Below, one piece after another: positions 7,567-16,143 of a DNA stretch of 64,000 bases. The notes beneath the pieces were generated by a model, which ran no database searches, was not told the DNA's origin, and was given only the letters and a program-made list of their open reading frames with translations. The stretch's first letter is position 1. Each line of letters starts with the position of its first letter. The position numbers were made by a program, and so were the translations under genes. The stretch is from NCBI RefSeq assembly GCF_001509485.1, contig NZ_LLZI01000090.1, forward strand, positions 23,269 to 87,268, in the 5' to 3' direction. Origin of the DNA: Streptomyces sp. NRRL F-4489. Its GTDB lineage: Bacteria > Actinomycetota > Actinomycetes > Streptomycetales > Streptomycetaceae.

Positions 7567-8223
7567 TCACCTCCTGGGGAGCAGCAAAGAACGGTGCCAT
7601 TCAAAGAAAACAGGAAATACCGAGCGCAGCACGCGGAAGGCCGATATTCCACCGCGCAGCGTCCCGATGCGGACGAGTTCGTGTTCCGGGGCGTCCACGA
7701 CCACCCGGACGGCGGCAACCGCGGGGCTGCCGCGGCGTACGGCCGTCAGCAGCGTCGCGGCGGACTCCATGTCCACCGCGAGGGCGCCCTGGGCATGCAG
7801 CGCGGCCCGCTCGGCGCCGCGTACGACGTGGTCGGCGCCGCGCAGCAGCCCGGTGTGCACCCGCAGGCCGCGGGCGCGCAGGGCGGCGACCAGCGGGGCG
7901 TTGTCCCGGCAGGGCACCTCGGGGGCGCCGGGGCGGTGGTCGCGGACGGCCTCGGCGACGACCACGTCCCCGGGCCGCATCCCGGGCGCGAGCCCGGCGC
8001 AGAAGCCGCTGGCCACCACCGGGGAGCCGGCGGTGGCCGCGCCCTCGCCCAGCGCGGCGGTCAGCGCCCGCTCGGCCGCCCGGGGGCCCATGCCGGTACG
8101 GAGGGTGACCACGGGCGGGCGGGCCGCCCCGTGGTCACCGCCCCGCAGCGCGAACCGTTCGATGCCGAGCGCGCAGGCGACCAGCAGCGGCGGTGCCGCG
8201 TCCGGCGGGGGCCGTCCCGGCAT
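7567..8223 (-). CDS. hpnG: HpnG-like nucleoside phosphorylase
   Basis: 218 residues. The start ATG at 8223 overlaps the shc stop by one base (TGATG), indicating translational coupling. It belongs to the MTA/SAH nucleosidase - purine phosphorylase superfamily: VASGFCAGLAPGMRPGDVVV and the active-site stretch LAVDMESAA are visible. In hopanoid synthesis this enzyme removes adenine from adenosylhopane (made by HpnH) to give a ribosylhopane form. It lies between shc and hpnH and its 3' end contains the hpnH ribosome-binding site. Confidence 0.9.
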   Translation of the reverse strand: MPGRPPPDAAPPLLVACALGIERFALRGGDHGAARPPVVTLRTGMGPRAAERALTAALGEGAATAGSPVVASGFCAGLAPGMRPGDVVVAEAVRDHRPGAPEVPCRDNAPLVAALRARGLRVHTGLLRGADHVVRGAERAALHAQGALAVDMESAATLLTAVRRGSPAVAAVRVVVDAPEHELVRIGTLRGGISAFRVLRSVFPVFFEWHRSLLLPRR

Positions 8224-10292
8224 CAGGCGCCCACCGGTGCCCCGGCCGTCCCCGCGGCCTCGGCTCCCCCGGCGGTGGCCGGCCCGCCGTGGACGTAGCG
8301 GCCGAGCGCGGTCAGCGGGAAGACCTGGCGGTAGAGGTGGTAGTTGATGGAGAAGTCCCAGGGGAAGCCCGTACCGGTGAAGTACGGCTCGTCCCAGGAG
8401 CCGTCCGGCCGCTGGTTCGCCACCAGCCACTCCACCCCGCGGCGCACCGCCTCGCTGTCCCGCTCACCGGCCGCCAGCAGCGCCATCAGCGCCCAGGCGG
8501 TCTGCGAGGGGGTGGAGGCGCCGCGCCCGGCCCACTTCTCCTTGTCCTGGTAGGAGCGCTGGTCCTCGCCCCAGCCGCCGTCGTCGTTCTGCACCCGCTC
8601 GAGCCAGTCGACGGCCCGCCGGATCGCCGGGTGCGAGGCGGGCAGGCCGGCGGCGACGAGGGCGGGCAGCACCGAGCCGGTGCCGTAGACGTAGTTGGTG
8701 CCCCAGCGCCCGAACCACGCGCCGCTGGGCTCCTGTTCGGCCAGCAGCCAGGCGACGCCGCGGCGGGTGCGCGGATCGTGGGCCTTGCCGACCTCGGCGA
8801 GCATCTCCACGACGTGGGCGGTGACGTCGGCCGAGGGCGGGTCGATGACCTCGCCGAAGTCGCAGAACGGCAGGCGGTTGGGGAACGGGCTGGTGTTGTC
8901 GGCGTCGAACGCGCCCCAGGCGCCGTCGCGCGACTGCATACCGGCGTTCCAGCGCACCGCGCGGCCGATGGCGTCGGCCACCCGCTGCGGGTCGGGGTGG
9001 CGGACCCGGCGCAGCGCCAGGACCACCTCGGCGGTGTCGTCGATGTCGGGGTAGTTGTCGTTGTGGAACTCGAACGCCCAGCCGCCGGGCGGGAGTTGTG
9101 GGCGGCGCACGGACCAGTCGCCGGGCCGGTCGATCTGCTCGCCGAGCATCCAGTCGGCGGCCTTGACCAGCTGCGGGTGGTCGGCGGGCACCCCGGCGTC
9201 GGCCAGTGCGATGGTCGCCAGGCAGGTGTCCCAGACCGGGGACTGGCACGCCTCGATCATCCGGGCGCCGTCCTCGCGCCACACCGCGAAGCGGTCCAGG
9301 GACGCCAGGCCCTCGCGCAGCACCGGGTGGTCGAGGTCGTAGCCGAGGAGGTGCAGGGCGATGAGGGAGTAGACGGCGGGCGGCTGGATGCCGCCCCAGC
9401 AGCCGTCGTTCTCCTGCCGCTCGATGATCCAGCGGGCGGCCGAGCGCATCGCGGCGGCCCGCGGCCGGCGGAGGGCGACCTTGTGGTAGAGGTGCAGCGC
9501 CTTGTCCAGGCGCTGGAAGAGGCCGTCCCAGCTGGTCACCCGGGCCGGCGGGCGGGGCGGGTTGGGATTGGCCGGGTCGGTGTGCAGCTCGTCGAGGCCG
9601 AACGGCGCCGGGCGGACCGGGCGCTTGGCCGAGACGATGGTGAGCGGGACGATGGTCTGCCGGGCCCAGCAGCCGAAGGAGTAGATGCTGAGCGGGAACC
9701 ACGCCGGGAAGTAGATGAGCTCCGGCGGGAGTTCGGGCAGGTCGTCCCACTTCCACCAGCCGAAGAGGGCGAGCCAGATGCGGGTGAAGACGCGGGCGGC
9801 GGCGATCCCGCCCCGTTCCCGGATCCAGGCGGCGGCGGTGGCCATGTGCGGGGCGTCCGGCGCGTCGCCGGCCAGCCGCAGCGCGACGTACGCCTCGATG
9901 GTGGTGGACAGGTCGCCGGGGCCGCCGTGGAAGGTGGCCCAGGTGCCGTCCGGGCGCTGCTCGCCGCGGATGAAGCGGGCGGCGGCCTCGGTGGTCTTCT
10001 CGTCCTGGATGCCCAGGAACTGGCGGAGCAGCAGGTCCTCGGCGTCCATCGTGACGTTGGTCGCCAGATCGCCCTTCCACCAGCCGGCGGGGTCCTGGAT
10101 GGAGAGCAGGTAGTCGGTGGCGCGGGCGGTGGCCTCCCGCGCGGCGTCCGCCGGTTCCGGCAGTACGGCGGTACGCGCGCCGCCGGCCGGCGCGGTCGCC
10201 GCGGCCGCGGTCGCGGCGGCGGTCCCGGCGTCGGTGGCCGAGGAGCCCCGGGGCCGGAGCGCCCCGGTGCTGCCGTCGGTCGTCGCTGTCAT
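8223..10292 (-). CDS. shc: Squalene-hopene cyclase
   Basis: 689 residues, near the family length. The catalytic acid motif is DIDDTA (Asp416, Asp418, Asp419), and many QW-type repeats are present (for example PAGWWKG, PDGTWAT, NDGCWGG, SGAWFGRWG, DDGGWGED, PDGSWDE). It cyclises squalene to hopene and hopanol and sits as a monotopic protein on the membrane. The first 45 residues are Ala/Thr-rich and likely disordered. Its ATG has AAGGGG upstream, and it is coupled to hpnG at the 3' end. Confidence 0.97.
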   Translation of the reverse strand: MTATTDGSTGALRPRGSSATDAGTAAATAAAATAPAGGARTAVLPEPADAAREATARATDYLLSIQDPAGWWKGDLATNVTMDAEDLLLRQFLGIQDEKTTEAAARFIRGEQRPDGTWATFHGGPGDLSTTIEAYVALRLAGDAPDAPHMATAAAWIRERGGIAAARVFTRIWLALFGWWKWDDLPELPPELIYFPAWFPLSIYSFGCWARQTIVPLTIVSAKRPVRPAPFGLDELHTDPANPNPPRPPARVTSWDGLFQRLDKALHLYHKVALRRPRAAAMRSAARWIIERQENDGCWGGIQPPAVYSLIALHLLGYDLDHPVLREGLASLDRFAVWREDGARMIEACQSPVWDTCLATIALADAGVPADHPQLVKAADWMLGEQIDRPGDWSVRRPQLPPGGWAFEFHNDNYPDIDDTAEVVLALRRVRHPDPQRVADAIGRAVRWNAGMQSRDGAWGAFDADNTSPFPNRLPFCDFGEVIDPPSADVTAHVVEMLAEVGKAHDPRTRRGVAWLLAEQEPSGAWFGRWGTNYVYGTGSVLPALVAAGLPASHPAIRRAVDWLERVQNDDGGWGEDQRSYQDKEKWAGRGASTPSQTAWALMALLAAGERDSEAVRRGVEWLVANQRPDGSWDEPYFTGTGFPWDFSINYHLYRQVFPLTALGRYVHGGPATAGGAEAAGTAGAPVGA

Positions 10293-10342
10293 GGCTTCCC
10301 CTTCTGCAGTGAACTGTCAATGCGTGGTCAGGGATTCCGTCG

Positions 10343-10370
10343 GCCGGCGCCCGGTGCGGCACCGGCCGGC
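10343..10370 (-). other. Intercistronic hairpin before shc
   Basis: In the 107-base gap between the polyprenyl synthase stop and the shc start, CCGGTG (10351-10356) pairs with CACCGG (10360-10365), and outer GCCGG/CCGGC arms extend the stem across a 3-base bulge. Role unknown; a folding or stability element in the operon mRNA is possible. Confidence 0.35.
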
Positions 10371-10399
10371 GACTGCGATTCAGTGCGTGTCGATGGTCC

Positions 10400-11458
10400 T
10401 CATCTCTCCCGTACGACGACGAAGTCCGCGAGCGCGACGAGCTGCGCGCGGACCGTCTCGGGCATCTCTACCTCGTCCAGGGCGGCGATGGCGGTGGCGT
10501 GCTGGCGGCGGGCCTCCTGGGAGGTCCACTCGCGCCCGCCGGCCTCCTCGATCAACGCCGCGCGGGAGGCGAATTCTTCCTCGGTGAAGTCGGCGATCTC
10601 GGTGGCGGTCTTCTTGGCGTCGGCGGCCAGGATGCGGGCCAGCCGCTCGGAGGCCGGCCCGCCGGCCGCCAGCGCGGCGACGACCGGCAGCGACTTCTTG
10701 CGCTGCCGCAGGTCGCTCCAGGTCTGCTTGCCGGTGGCGCCCGGGTCGCCCCAGATGCCCAGGACGTCGTCGACGGCCTGGAAGGCGAGGCCGAGGTGGT
10801 AGCCGTACCGCTCCAGGATGTCGGCGGTGCGGTCGTCGGCGCCGCCGAGCACCGCGCCGATGGAGACCGCGCAGGCCAGCAGCGCGCCGGTCTTGTTGCC
10901 CTCCATCTCCAGGCACTCCTCGACGGTGACCCGCTCGCGGTGCTCGTAGGAGATGTCCTGCGCCTGACCGTCGATCAGCTTGCGGGTGGCCAGGGTCAGC
11001 CGGCGGGTGGCGCGGCCCGCGTCGACCGTGCCGAGCTCCAGCAGTATCTCGTTGGCCAGTGCGAACAGCGCGTCGCCGACCAGGATGGCCTGGGCCGGGC
11101 CGTGCACCTTCCAGACCGTGTCGCGGTGGCGGCGCTGCTCGTCACCGTCCATCAGGTCGTCGTGCAGCAGCGAGAAGTTGTGCACCAGCTCGACGGCGAC
11201 CGCGCCGGGCACCCCGGCCTCGGGGGCGGCGCCGGCCGCCTCGGCGGAGAGCAGCGCGAGCGCGGGCCGGACGGCCTTGCCGCCGTCGCCGGCGGTGGGG
11301 TTGCCGGCCGCGTCGATCCAGCCGAAGTGGTACGCGGCGACGGCGTCCATGGGAGGGGCGAGTCTGGCCACGGCGGCACGCAGCACGGGAGTGGCGAGTG
11401 CCCGCCCGCGCTCCAGCAGCGCGGTGACGCTCGCGGTGTCGATAGCCGGGGAAGCCAC
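10400..11458 (-). CDS. Polyprenyl diphosphate synthase of the hopanoid operon
   Basis: 352 residues from the GTG at 11458, which has GAGGAG six bases upstream. An ATG at 11515 with a closer GGAGG would add 19 residues and cannot be excluded. The first aspartate-rich motif is complete (LLHDDLMDGD). The second is DDVLGIWGD, where the usual last Asp is Gly, a variant I recall in Streptomyces homologues. KTGALL and HNFSLLHDD also fit. It probably makes the farnesyl diphosphate used by HpnC and HpnD; chain length was not deduced. Confidence 0.9.
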   Translation of the reverse strand: MASPAIDTASVTALLERGRALATPVLRAAVARLAPPMDAVAAYHFGWIDAAGNPTAGDGGKAVRPALALLSAEAAGAAPEAGVPGAVAVELVHNFSLLHDDLMDGDEQRRHRDTVWKVHGPAQAILVGDALFALANEILLELGTVDAGRATRRLTLATRKLIDGQAQDISYEHRERVTVEECLEMEGNKTGALLACAVSIGAVLGGADDRTADILERYGYHLGLAFQAVDDVLGIWGDPGATGKQTWSDLRQRKKSLPVVAALAAGGPASERLARILAADAKKTATEIADFTEEEFASRAALIEEAGGREWTSQEARRQHATAIAALDEVEMPETVRAQLVALADFVVVRER

Positions 11459-11527
11459 GGTTTCTCCTCTGTTTCCGATGCTCGTGCTCGTGCGAGCGCG
11501 CGTACGCGGTGTCATGCCGCCTCCATG

Positions 11528-12973
11528 TCAGGGCAATCGGCCCGGAGGGCGGCCGAGTTCGGTGAGCGCCTCGCGGGCGGCGGCGGTGCCGCTGCGGACG
11601 GCGCTCTCCATGGTCGCGGGCCACCCGGTGGCGGTCCACGCGCCGGCCAGGAACAGGCCGGGGACTTGGGTGCGGGCGGCCGGGCGGAGCCGGCCGACGC
11701 CCGGCGCGGGCGCGAACGTCGCGGTGCGCTCGCGGGTGACGAAGAAGTCCAGGATCCGGGCGCCCCGGGCGGCCGGCAGCAGCCGCTCCAGCTCGGGGAG
11801 GTAGCGCGCGCGGAGCTTGGCGACCGGCTGGTCGATCTCCTCCTGGGCGGCGGACTGGGAGAGGGCGAGGTACTGGCTGCGCCGGTGGCCGTCGGCGCGG
11901 GCCAGGCCGGAGGGGCCGGTGCGGTCGAAGACCCACTGGACCGGGGAGCCGAGCGCGGCGAAGAACGGGCGGCGCAGCACCGGGCGGTCGTAGAGCACAT
12001 GGACGTTGAGGATCGGCGCGGTGCCGATGTCCAGGAGGCGGTCCTTGCCGGGCAGCGCGGCCTCGGGCAGCAGGCCGTGCGCCTCGCGCTGCGGTACGGC
12101 CAGGACGACGGTGCCGGCGGTGAGCGTGTCGCCGCCGTGCGGGCCGCTGGCCACCGCGACCCGCCAGCCGTCGCCGTCGCGGGTGACGGCGGTGGCGCGG
12201 GTGCGCAGCGCGATGCGGACGCCGGCCTCGCGCAGCGCGGCGGTGGCGAGGGTGTCGTGGAGGTCGCCGAGCGGGACGCGGGCCCAGCCGATGTCGGCGG
12301 CGCCGGGGGCGGAGAGCAGCCCGGTCTTGAAGACCTTGGCGGCCAGGCCCAGCGAGGCGTCGCCGGCGGTGGCGTTGAGGGTGGCGACGCCGACCAGGTC
12401 CCACAGCGCCTCGACGGCGCGCGGCGACTGGCCGTGGCGGCGCAGCCAGCTGCCGAAGTCGGTGCGGTCCAGGGCGGGGTCGTCCGGATCGAGGCGGGCG
12501 AGGGCGAGGGTGGCGCGCACCACGCCGGCGCGTTCGGCGGGCGTCAGGTGCGGGTACAGGGCCAGGCTCTGGGCGAGGTGGAGCGGGACCGGCAGGGCGG
12601 TGCGGCGCAGCCGGCCGAGCCGGGGCCGGCCGCCGGCGCCCACGGCGTCCAGGACGGGGACGTCCAGGCGGTCCTGGACGGGCGCGAGGTGGTGTCCGCC
12701 GAGGCGGCGGAGGTGGTCGCCGTAGGCGGTGCAGCAGCGGAGGTGGACGTGCTGGCCGTTGTCGACCGTCAGCTCGCCGGCGGCGGAGTCGCGGCGGAAG
12801 GAGAAGACCAGGCCGCCCAGGCGCGGGCGGCCCTCGACGAGGGTGACCCGCAGCCCGGCGTCGGCCAGCGCCAGCGCCGCGGTGGTGCCGGCGAGTCCGC
12901 CCCCGATGACCACCGCGGCCGCCCCTTCGGGACGGCCGGCGGCGCGCTTGGTCGGCACGGCTCCCGCGGTCAT
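11528..12973 (-). CDS. hpnE: Hydroxysqualene dehydroxylase HpnE (FAD-dependent)
   Basis: 481 residues from the ATG at 12973, which has GGGGGAGAG just upstream; the open frame continues to 13081 without family-like sequence. An N-terminal dinucleotide fold VVIGGGLAGTTAALALADAG binds FAD, and the C-terminal GLFLAGAWTATGWPATMESAVRSG is the amine-oxidase/desaturase-type FAD closure. HpnE reduces hydroxysqualene to squalene, the last step of the HpnCDE route that replaces squalene synthase. Flanked by hpnD and the polyprenyl synthase gene. Confidence 0.93.
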   Translation of the reverse strand: MTAGAVPTKRAAGRPEGAAAVVIGGGLAGTTAALALADAGLRVTLVEGRPRLGGLVFSFRRDSAAGELTVDNGQHVHLRCCTAYGDHLRRLGGHHLAPVQDRLDVPVLDAVGAGGRPRLGRLRRTALPVPLHLAQSLALYPHLTPAERAGVVRATLALARLDPDDPALDRTDFGSWLRRHGQSPRAVEALWDLVGVATLNATAGDASLGLAAKVFKTGLLSAPGAADIGWARVPLGDLHDTLATAALREAGVRIALRTRATAVTRDGDGWRVAVASGPHGGDTLTAGTVVLAVPQREAHGLLPEAALPGKDRLLDIGTAPILNVHVLYDRPVLRRPFFAALGSPVQWVFDRTGPSGLARADGHRRSQYLALSQSAAQEEIDQPVAKLRARYLPELERLLPAARGARILDFFVTRERTATFAPAPGVGRLRPAARTQVPGLFLAGAWTATGWPATMESAVRSGTAAAREALTELGRPPGRLP

Positions 12974-13073
12974 GCGCTCTCCCCCCTCACGCCTGTGATG
13001 GACGCCTCCGTCCGGCGCAGGGTTGCCCGCCGCACCGGTGCCGCACCGTGGCCGGCGTACGCGGTCCGGCACC

Positions 13074-14015
13074 TCATCCACGCCTCCTGACCGCCTGCCG
13101 GCGGCCGATCGCCCGGGCGTCGAGCCCGGAGAGCCCGCGCACCGCGACGAACGCCTTCTCCCGGCCGGGCAGCGAGACCCGGCCGCGGAGCACCGCCTCC
13201 GGGTCGGCGGCGATCCGTGTCAGCAGCCGGTGGTAGATACCGGCCATCGCGGCGACGCAGGCACCGCTGCGCCGGTCGAGCATCGGCAGCAGCCGGAAGC
13301 CCTCGGCGAACAGCGCGCGGGCCCGCCGGGCCTCGAACTGCACCAGGCCGGCGAAGTCGGCGCCGGGCGGCGGCACCGGCCCGCCGAACCCCGCCGAGCA
13401 GCCGAACTTGGCGAGATCCTCGGCCGGGAGATACGTCCGTCCGTTGCCCGCGTCCTCGCGAACATCCCTGAGGATATTGGTCAGTTGGAGCGCCAGCCCG
13501 AGCGTATCGGCGTACTCGGGGGCGCGTTCGGCGTCGAGTGCGCCGGGTACCGTGCCGAACACGCCGAGTGACAGCCGCCCGATGGCCCCGGCGACGCAGC
13601 GGCAGTAGACCTTCAGCTCGTCCCAGGTCTCGTAGGTCTCGCCGCGGACGTCCGCCAGCACACCGTCGATCAGCTCGTCCAGCGCGCCGAGCGGGATGGG
13701 GAAGCGGCGGGCGGCGTCGGCCAGCGCGACGGCCACCGGGTCGGTGTCGTCCTCGGCGATCCGGCCGTCCTTAATCCGGGCGAGCAGGGCGCGGGTGTCC
13801 TCCAGGCGGGCCTGCTTGGCGGCCGGCTCCAGGGCGCCGTCGCCGATGTCGTCGACCCGGCGGGAGAAGGCGTAGAGCGCCGACATGGCCTGCCGCCGGT
13901 CGGCCGGCAGCAGCCGGATCCCGTACGCGAAATTGCGCGCCTGCTGGCCGGTGACCGTCTCGCAGTAGCGGTACGCAGCGAGCACCGGCGCGGACATCTG
14001 TGCGGTTGCCTCCAC
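13074..14015 (-). CDS. hpnD: Presqualene diphosphate synthase HpnD
   Basis: 313 residues, squalene/phytoene synthase family. The two Mg-binding acidic motifs are RRVDDIGDG and LRDVREDAGNGRTYLP. HpnD condenses two FPP molecules to presqualene diphosphate. The GTG start at 14015 lies seven bases after the hpnC stop, so the pair is tightly coupled; an ATG six codons inside is an alternative start. The C-terminus is short and basic. Paralogue of the neighbouring hpnC. Confidence 0.94.
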   Translation of the reverse strand: MEATAQMSAPVLAAYRYCETVTGQQARNFAYGIRLLPADRRQAMSALYAFSRRVDDIGDGALEPAAKQARLEDTRALLARIKDGRIAEDDTDPVAVALADAARRFPIPLGALDELIDGVLADVRGETYETWDELKVYCRCVAGAIGRLSLGVFGTVPGALDAERAPEYADTLGLALQLTNILRDVREDAGNGRTYLPAEDLAKFGCSAGFGGPVPPPGADFAGLVQFEARRARALFAEGFRLLPMLDRRSGACVAAMAGIYHRLLTRIAADPEAVLRGRVSLPGREKAFVAVRGLSGLDARAIGRRQAVRRRG

Positions 14016-14022
14016 CCTCGCC

Positions 14023-14919
14023 TCACCCCTCTCGTCGCAATGCCGCCCCGACCTCGCGCAGCAGGCTGAGCTTGGCCGGTTTCGGCGGGCCGGGGAGTAC
14101 GTCGTGATCGGCGGCCGCGACCGCCTGGAGCGCGGCGCGCCCGCCGGCCACGAAGCCGGCCAGCAGCAGCCTGAGCCTGCCGTGCACGCTGCCCACCAGG
14201 GGCGCGCCCTCGTCGAGCAGCTGCCCGGCGCGCTCCGCCTCGAAGGCGATCAGGGCGCGCACCGAGGGGCCGCCGGTGGGCGCGGCCAGGTCCTCCTCGG
14301 TGACGCCGAAGCGCTTCATGTCCTCGGCGGGGAGGTAGATCCGGTCCCGGCCGAGGTCCTCGGCGACGTCCTGGATGTGCTCGACGAGCTGGAGGGCGGT
14401 GCAGATGGCGTCCGAGAGGCGGACGCGCTCGGGGCTGGAGGTGCCGGTGACGCCGAGCACGAGCCGGCCGACGGGGTTGGCGGACAGCTCGCAGTAGGCG
14501 GCGAGGTCGCCGTAGGTGGCGTAGCGGCTGATCCGCTGGTCCTGGCGGTTGGCCTCGATCAGGCCGAGGAACGGCTCGGGGGTCAGCCCGCAGCGGCGGA
14601 CGGTGGGGCCGAGGCGGCGCATCAGCGGGTGCTTGGGGCCGGGGGCGCGGTCGCTGAAGACGCGGTACAGGTCGGCTTCGAGGGCGTCGAGGAGCGCGGG
14701 GCGGTCGTCGTGGCACTCGCGGTCGAGGCCGAGGAGGACGGCGTCGCCGCCGCCGGGGGCGAGGTCGCCGTCGCCGATGTCGTCCACGAGGCGGGCGAAG
14801 CCGTAGAGGGCCATGAGGTCGGCGCGCCAGGCGCGGGGCAGGAAGAACGGCGCGACCGGGAAATTCTCGTGCGCGGCCTGATCGAGCACGGTGCGCGTGT
14901 GGTCCCTCCTGCCACTCAC
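14023..14919 (-). CDS. hpnC: Hydroxysqualene synthase HpnC
   Basis: 298 residues from the GTG at 14919, which has GGAGG five to six bases upstream; the longer GTG at 14970 lacks a ribosome-binding site. Squalene/phytoene synthase fold with ARLVDDIGDGD and VEHIQDVAEDLGRDRIYLP as the acidic motifs. HpnC turns presqualene diphosphate into hydroxysqualene, which HpnE then reduces. It is the first gene of the hopanoid operon, so its upstream gap should hold the operon promoter. Confidence 0.92.
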   Translation of the reverse strand: MSGRRDHTRTVLDQAAHENFPVAPFFLPRAWRADLMALYGFARLVDDIGDGDLAPGGGDAVLLGLDRECHDDRPALLDALEADLYRVFSDRAPGPKHPLMRRLGPTVRRCGLTPEPFLGLIEANRQDQRISRYATYGDLAAYCELSANPVGRLVLGVTGTSSPERVRLSDAICTALQLVEHIQDVAEDLGRDRIYLPAEDMKRFGVTEEDLAAPTGGPSVRALIAFEAERAGQLLDEGAPLVGSVHGRLRLLLAGFVAGGRAALQAVAAADHDVLPGPPKPAKLSLLREVGAALRREG

Positions 14920-15292
14920 CGCCACCCTCCGGAGGAAGGCGCGATGCGCCTGCTCGTCTCCTCGGCTCACCGGGGGCTACCCGGCACGTCGTGGAGCCGG
15001 AGCGAACCAGTAGCCATTGCCGTCACGTCTCCCGTTCTACACCGCCAAGCTAAAACATCCCATTTCGGACACGCCGCTGCCCGCGACGCGCTCCGATCGA
15101 GCTTTCGTCGCTCGCTCGGGTGAAGATTGCCCGACTTGCACCACTTGTGCCGTTCAGTACCCGTACAGCTTACGCCGCATGTCTGCCCGGCGTCCGGGCG
15201 GGTACCGCCGCCGCCGGGCAACGATCCGGTCAACATCGGGCGGAATTCAACTGTTCCCGTTTCCCCGGGAGTTGACCAGCCCTTGACACTCG
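14920..15292. other. Intergenic region upstream of the hopanoid operon
   Basis: About 370 bases without a convincing gene; the short frames here have no family-like sequence. It must contain the hpnC promoter on the minus strand, but I could not identify a -35/-10 pair with confidence. A small hairpin, GCCCGG-CGT-CCGGGC, lies at 15185-15199. Confidence 0.5.
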
Positions 15293-15325
15293 AAGGCCCC
15301 CGCGAACCGGACTCACGGGGGCCTT
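15293..15325 (-). terminator. Terminator after the exporter operon
   Basis: AAGGCCCCCG (15293-15302) and CGGGGGCCTT (15316-15325) form a perfect 10-bp stem with a 13-base loop, 14 bases after the ABC ATPase stop codon on the minus strand. It separates the exporter operon from the hopanoid operon transcribed in the same direction. Confidence 0.75.
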
Positions 15326-15339
15326 CTGCGAAGGATGGG

Positions 15340-16143
15340 CTATTTGCCCGTCTCCTTCTCGTACGCCTTGATGACCTCGTCCGTCGGACCGTCCATCAGC
15401 AGCTCGCCCCGCTCCAGCCACAGCACGCGGTCGCAGGTGTCCCGGATCGAGTTGTTGTTGTGGCTGACCAGGAAGACCGTACCGGCTTCCTTGCGCAACT
15501 CGCGGATCCGGGCCTCGGAGCGCTTCTGGAACGCCCGGTCACCGGTGGCCAGCGCCTCGTCGATCAGCAGCACGTCGTGGTCCTTGGCGGCCGCGATGGA
15601 GAAGCGCAGCCGGGCCGCCATACCGGACGAATAGGTGCGCATCGGCAGCGAGATGAAGTCGCCCTTCTCGTTGATGCCCGAGAAGTCCACGATGTCGTCG
15701 TAGCGGGAGCGGATCTGCTCGCGGGACATGCCCATCGCCAGACCGCCCAGGATGACGTTCTTCTCACCGGTGAGGTCGTTCATCAGGGCCGCGTTGACGC
15801 CCAGCAGCGAGGGCTGGCCGTGCGTGTAGACCTTGCCGCGCTCGGCCGGCAGCAGGCCCGCCACCGCCTTGAGGAGCGTCGACTTGCCGGAACCGTTCGA
15901 ACCGATCAGGCCGATCGACTCGCCGCGGTACGCGGTGAAGGAGACCCCCTTGACCGCGTGCACCTCGCGCACGCCCACCGAGGGGCGGCGCCGGATGATC
16001 CGGCTGAGGGCGGCGGTCGCGCTGCCCTTGCCCGCACCCGTCCCGTAGACCCGGTAGACGATGTGCAGCTCGTCCGCGATCACGGTCGGGATCCGCTCCT
16101 GCGCCGCCGCCGTCGGCTGGACGCCGTCCATCTGCTCAGCCAC
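15340..16143 (-). CDS. ABC exporter ATPase, polysaccharide/teichoic-acid type (TagH/RfbB-like)
   Basis: 267 residues from the GTG at 16143, eight bases inside the permease gene and preceded by GAGGAG. Walker A GSNGSGKST, a YSSGM(A)ARL signature in place of LSGGQ, Walker B VLLIDEALATGD and the switch His in FLVSHNNNS identify the subfamily that exports polysaccharides, teichoic acids and O-antigens. The upstream REVHAVKGVSF stretch is typical too. It pairs with the permease at 16136 and ends the operon of polyol-phosphate genes, so it should export their product. It lacks the C-terminal carbohydrate-binding domain of some relatives. Confidence 0.93.
   Translation of the reverse strand: MAEQMDGVQPTAAAQERIPTVIADELHIVYRVYGTGAGKGSATAALSRIIRRRPSVGVREVHAVKGVSFTAYRGESIGLIGSNGSGKSTLLKAVAGLLPAERGKVYTHGQPSLLGVNAALMNDLTGEKNVILGGLAMGMSREQIRSRYDDIVDFSGINEKGDFISLPMRTYSSGMAARLRFSIAAAKDHDVLLIDEALATGDRAFQKRSEARIRELRKEAGTVFLVSHNNNSIRDTCDRVLWLERGELLMDGPTDEVIKAYEKETGK

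Noticed and set aside
6455..10802. Very long plus-strand frames across the hopanoid operon
   Set aside because: They are antisense shadows of hpnH, hpnG, shc and the polyprenyl synthase, which all show catalytic motifs on the minus strand.
14967..15236. 89-codon minus-strand frame upstream of hpnC
   Set aside because: No recognisable motif, no ribosome-binding site, composition unlike coding DNA; treated as promoter region.
15001..15290. Specific sigma-factor promoter for the hopanoid operon
   Set aside because: Several TTGACC-like words occur, but none has a convincing -10 at 16-18 bases.
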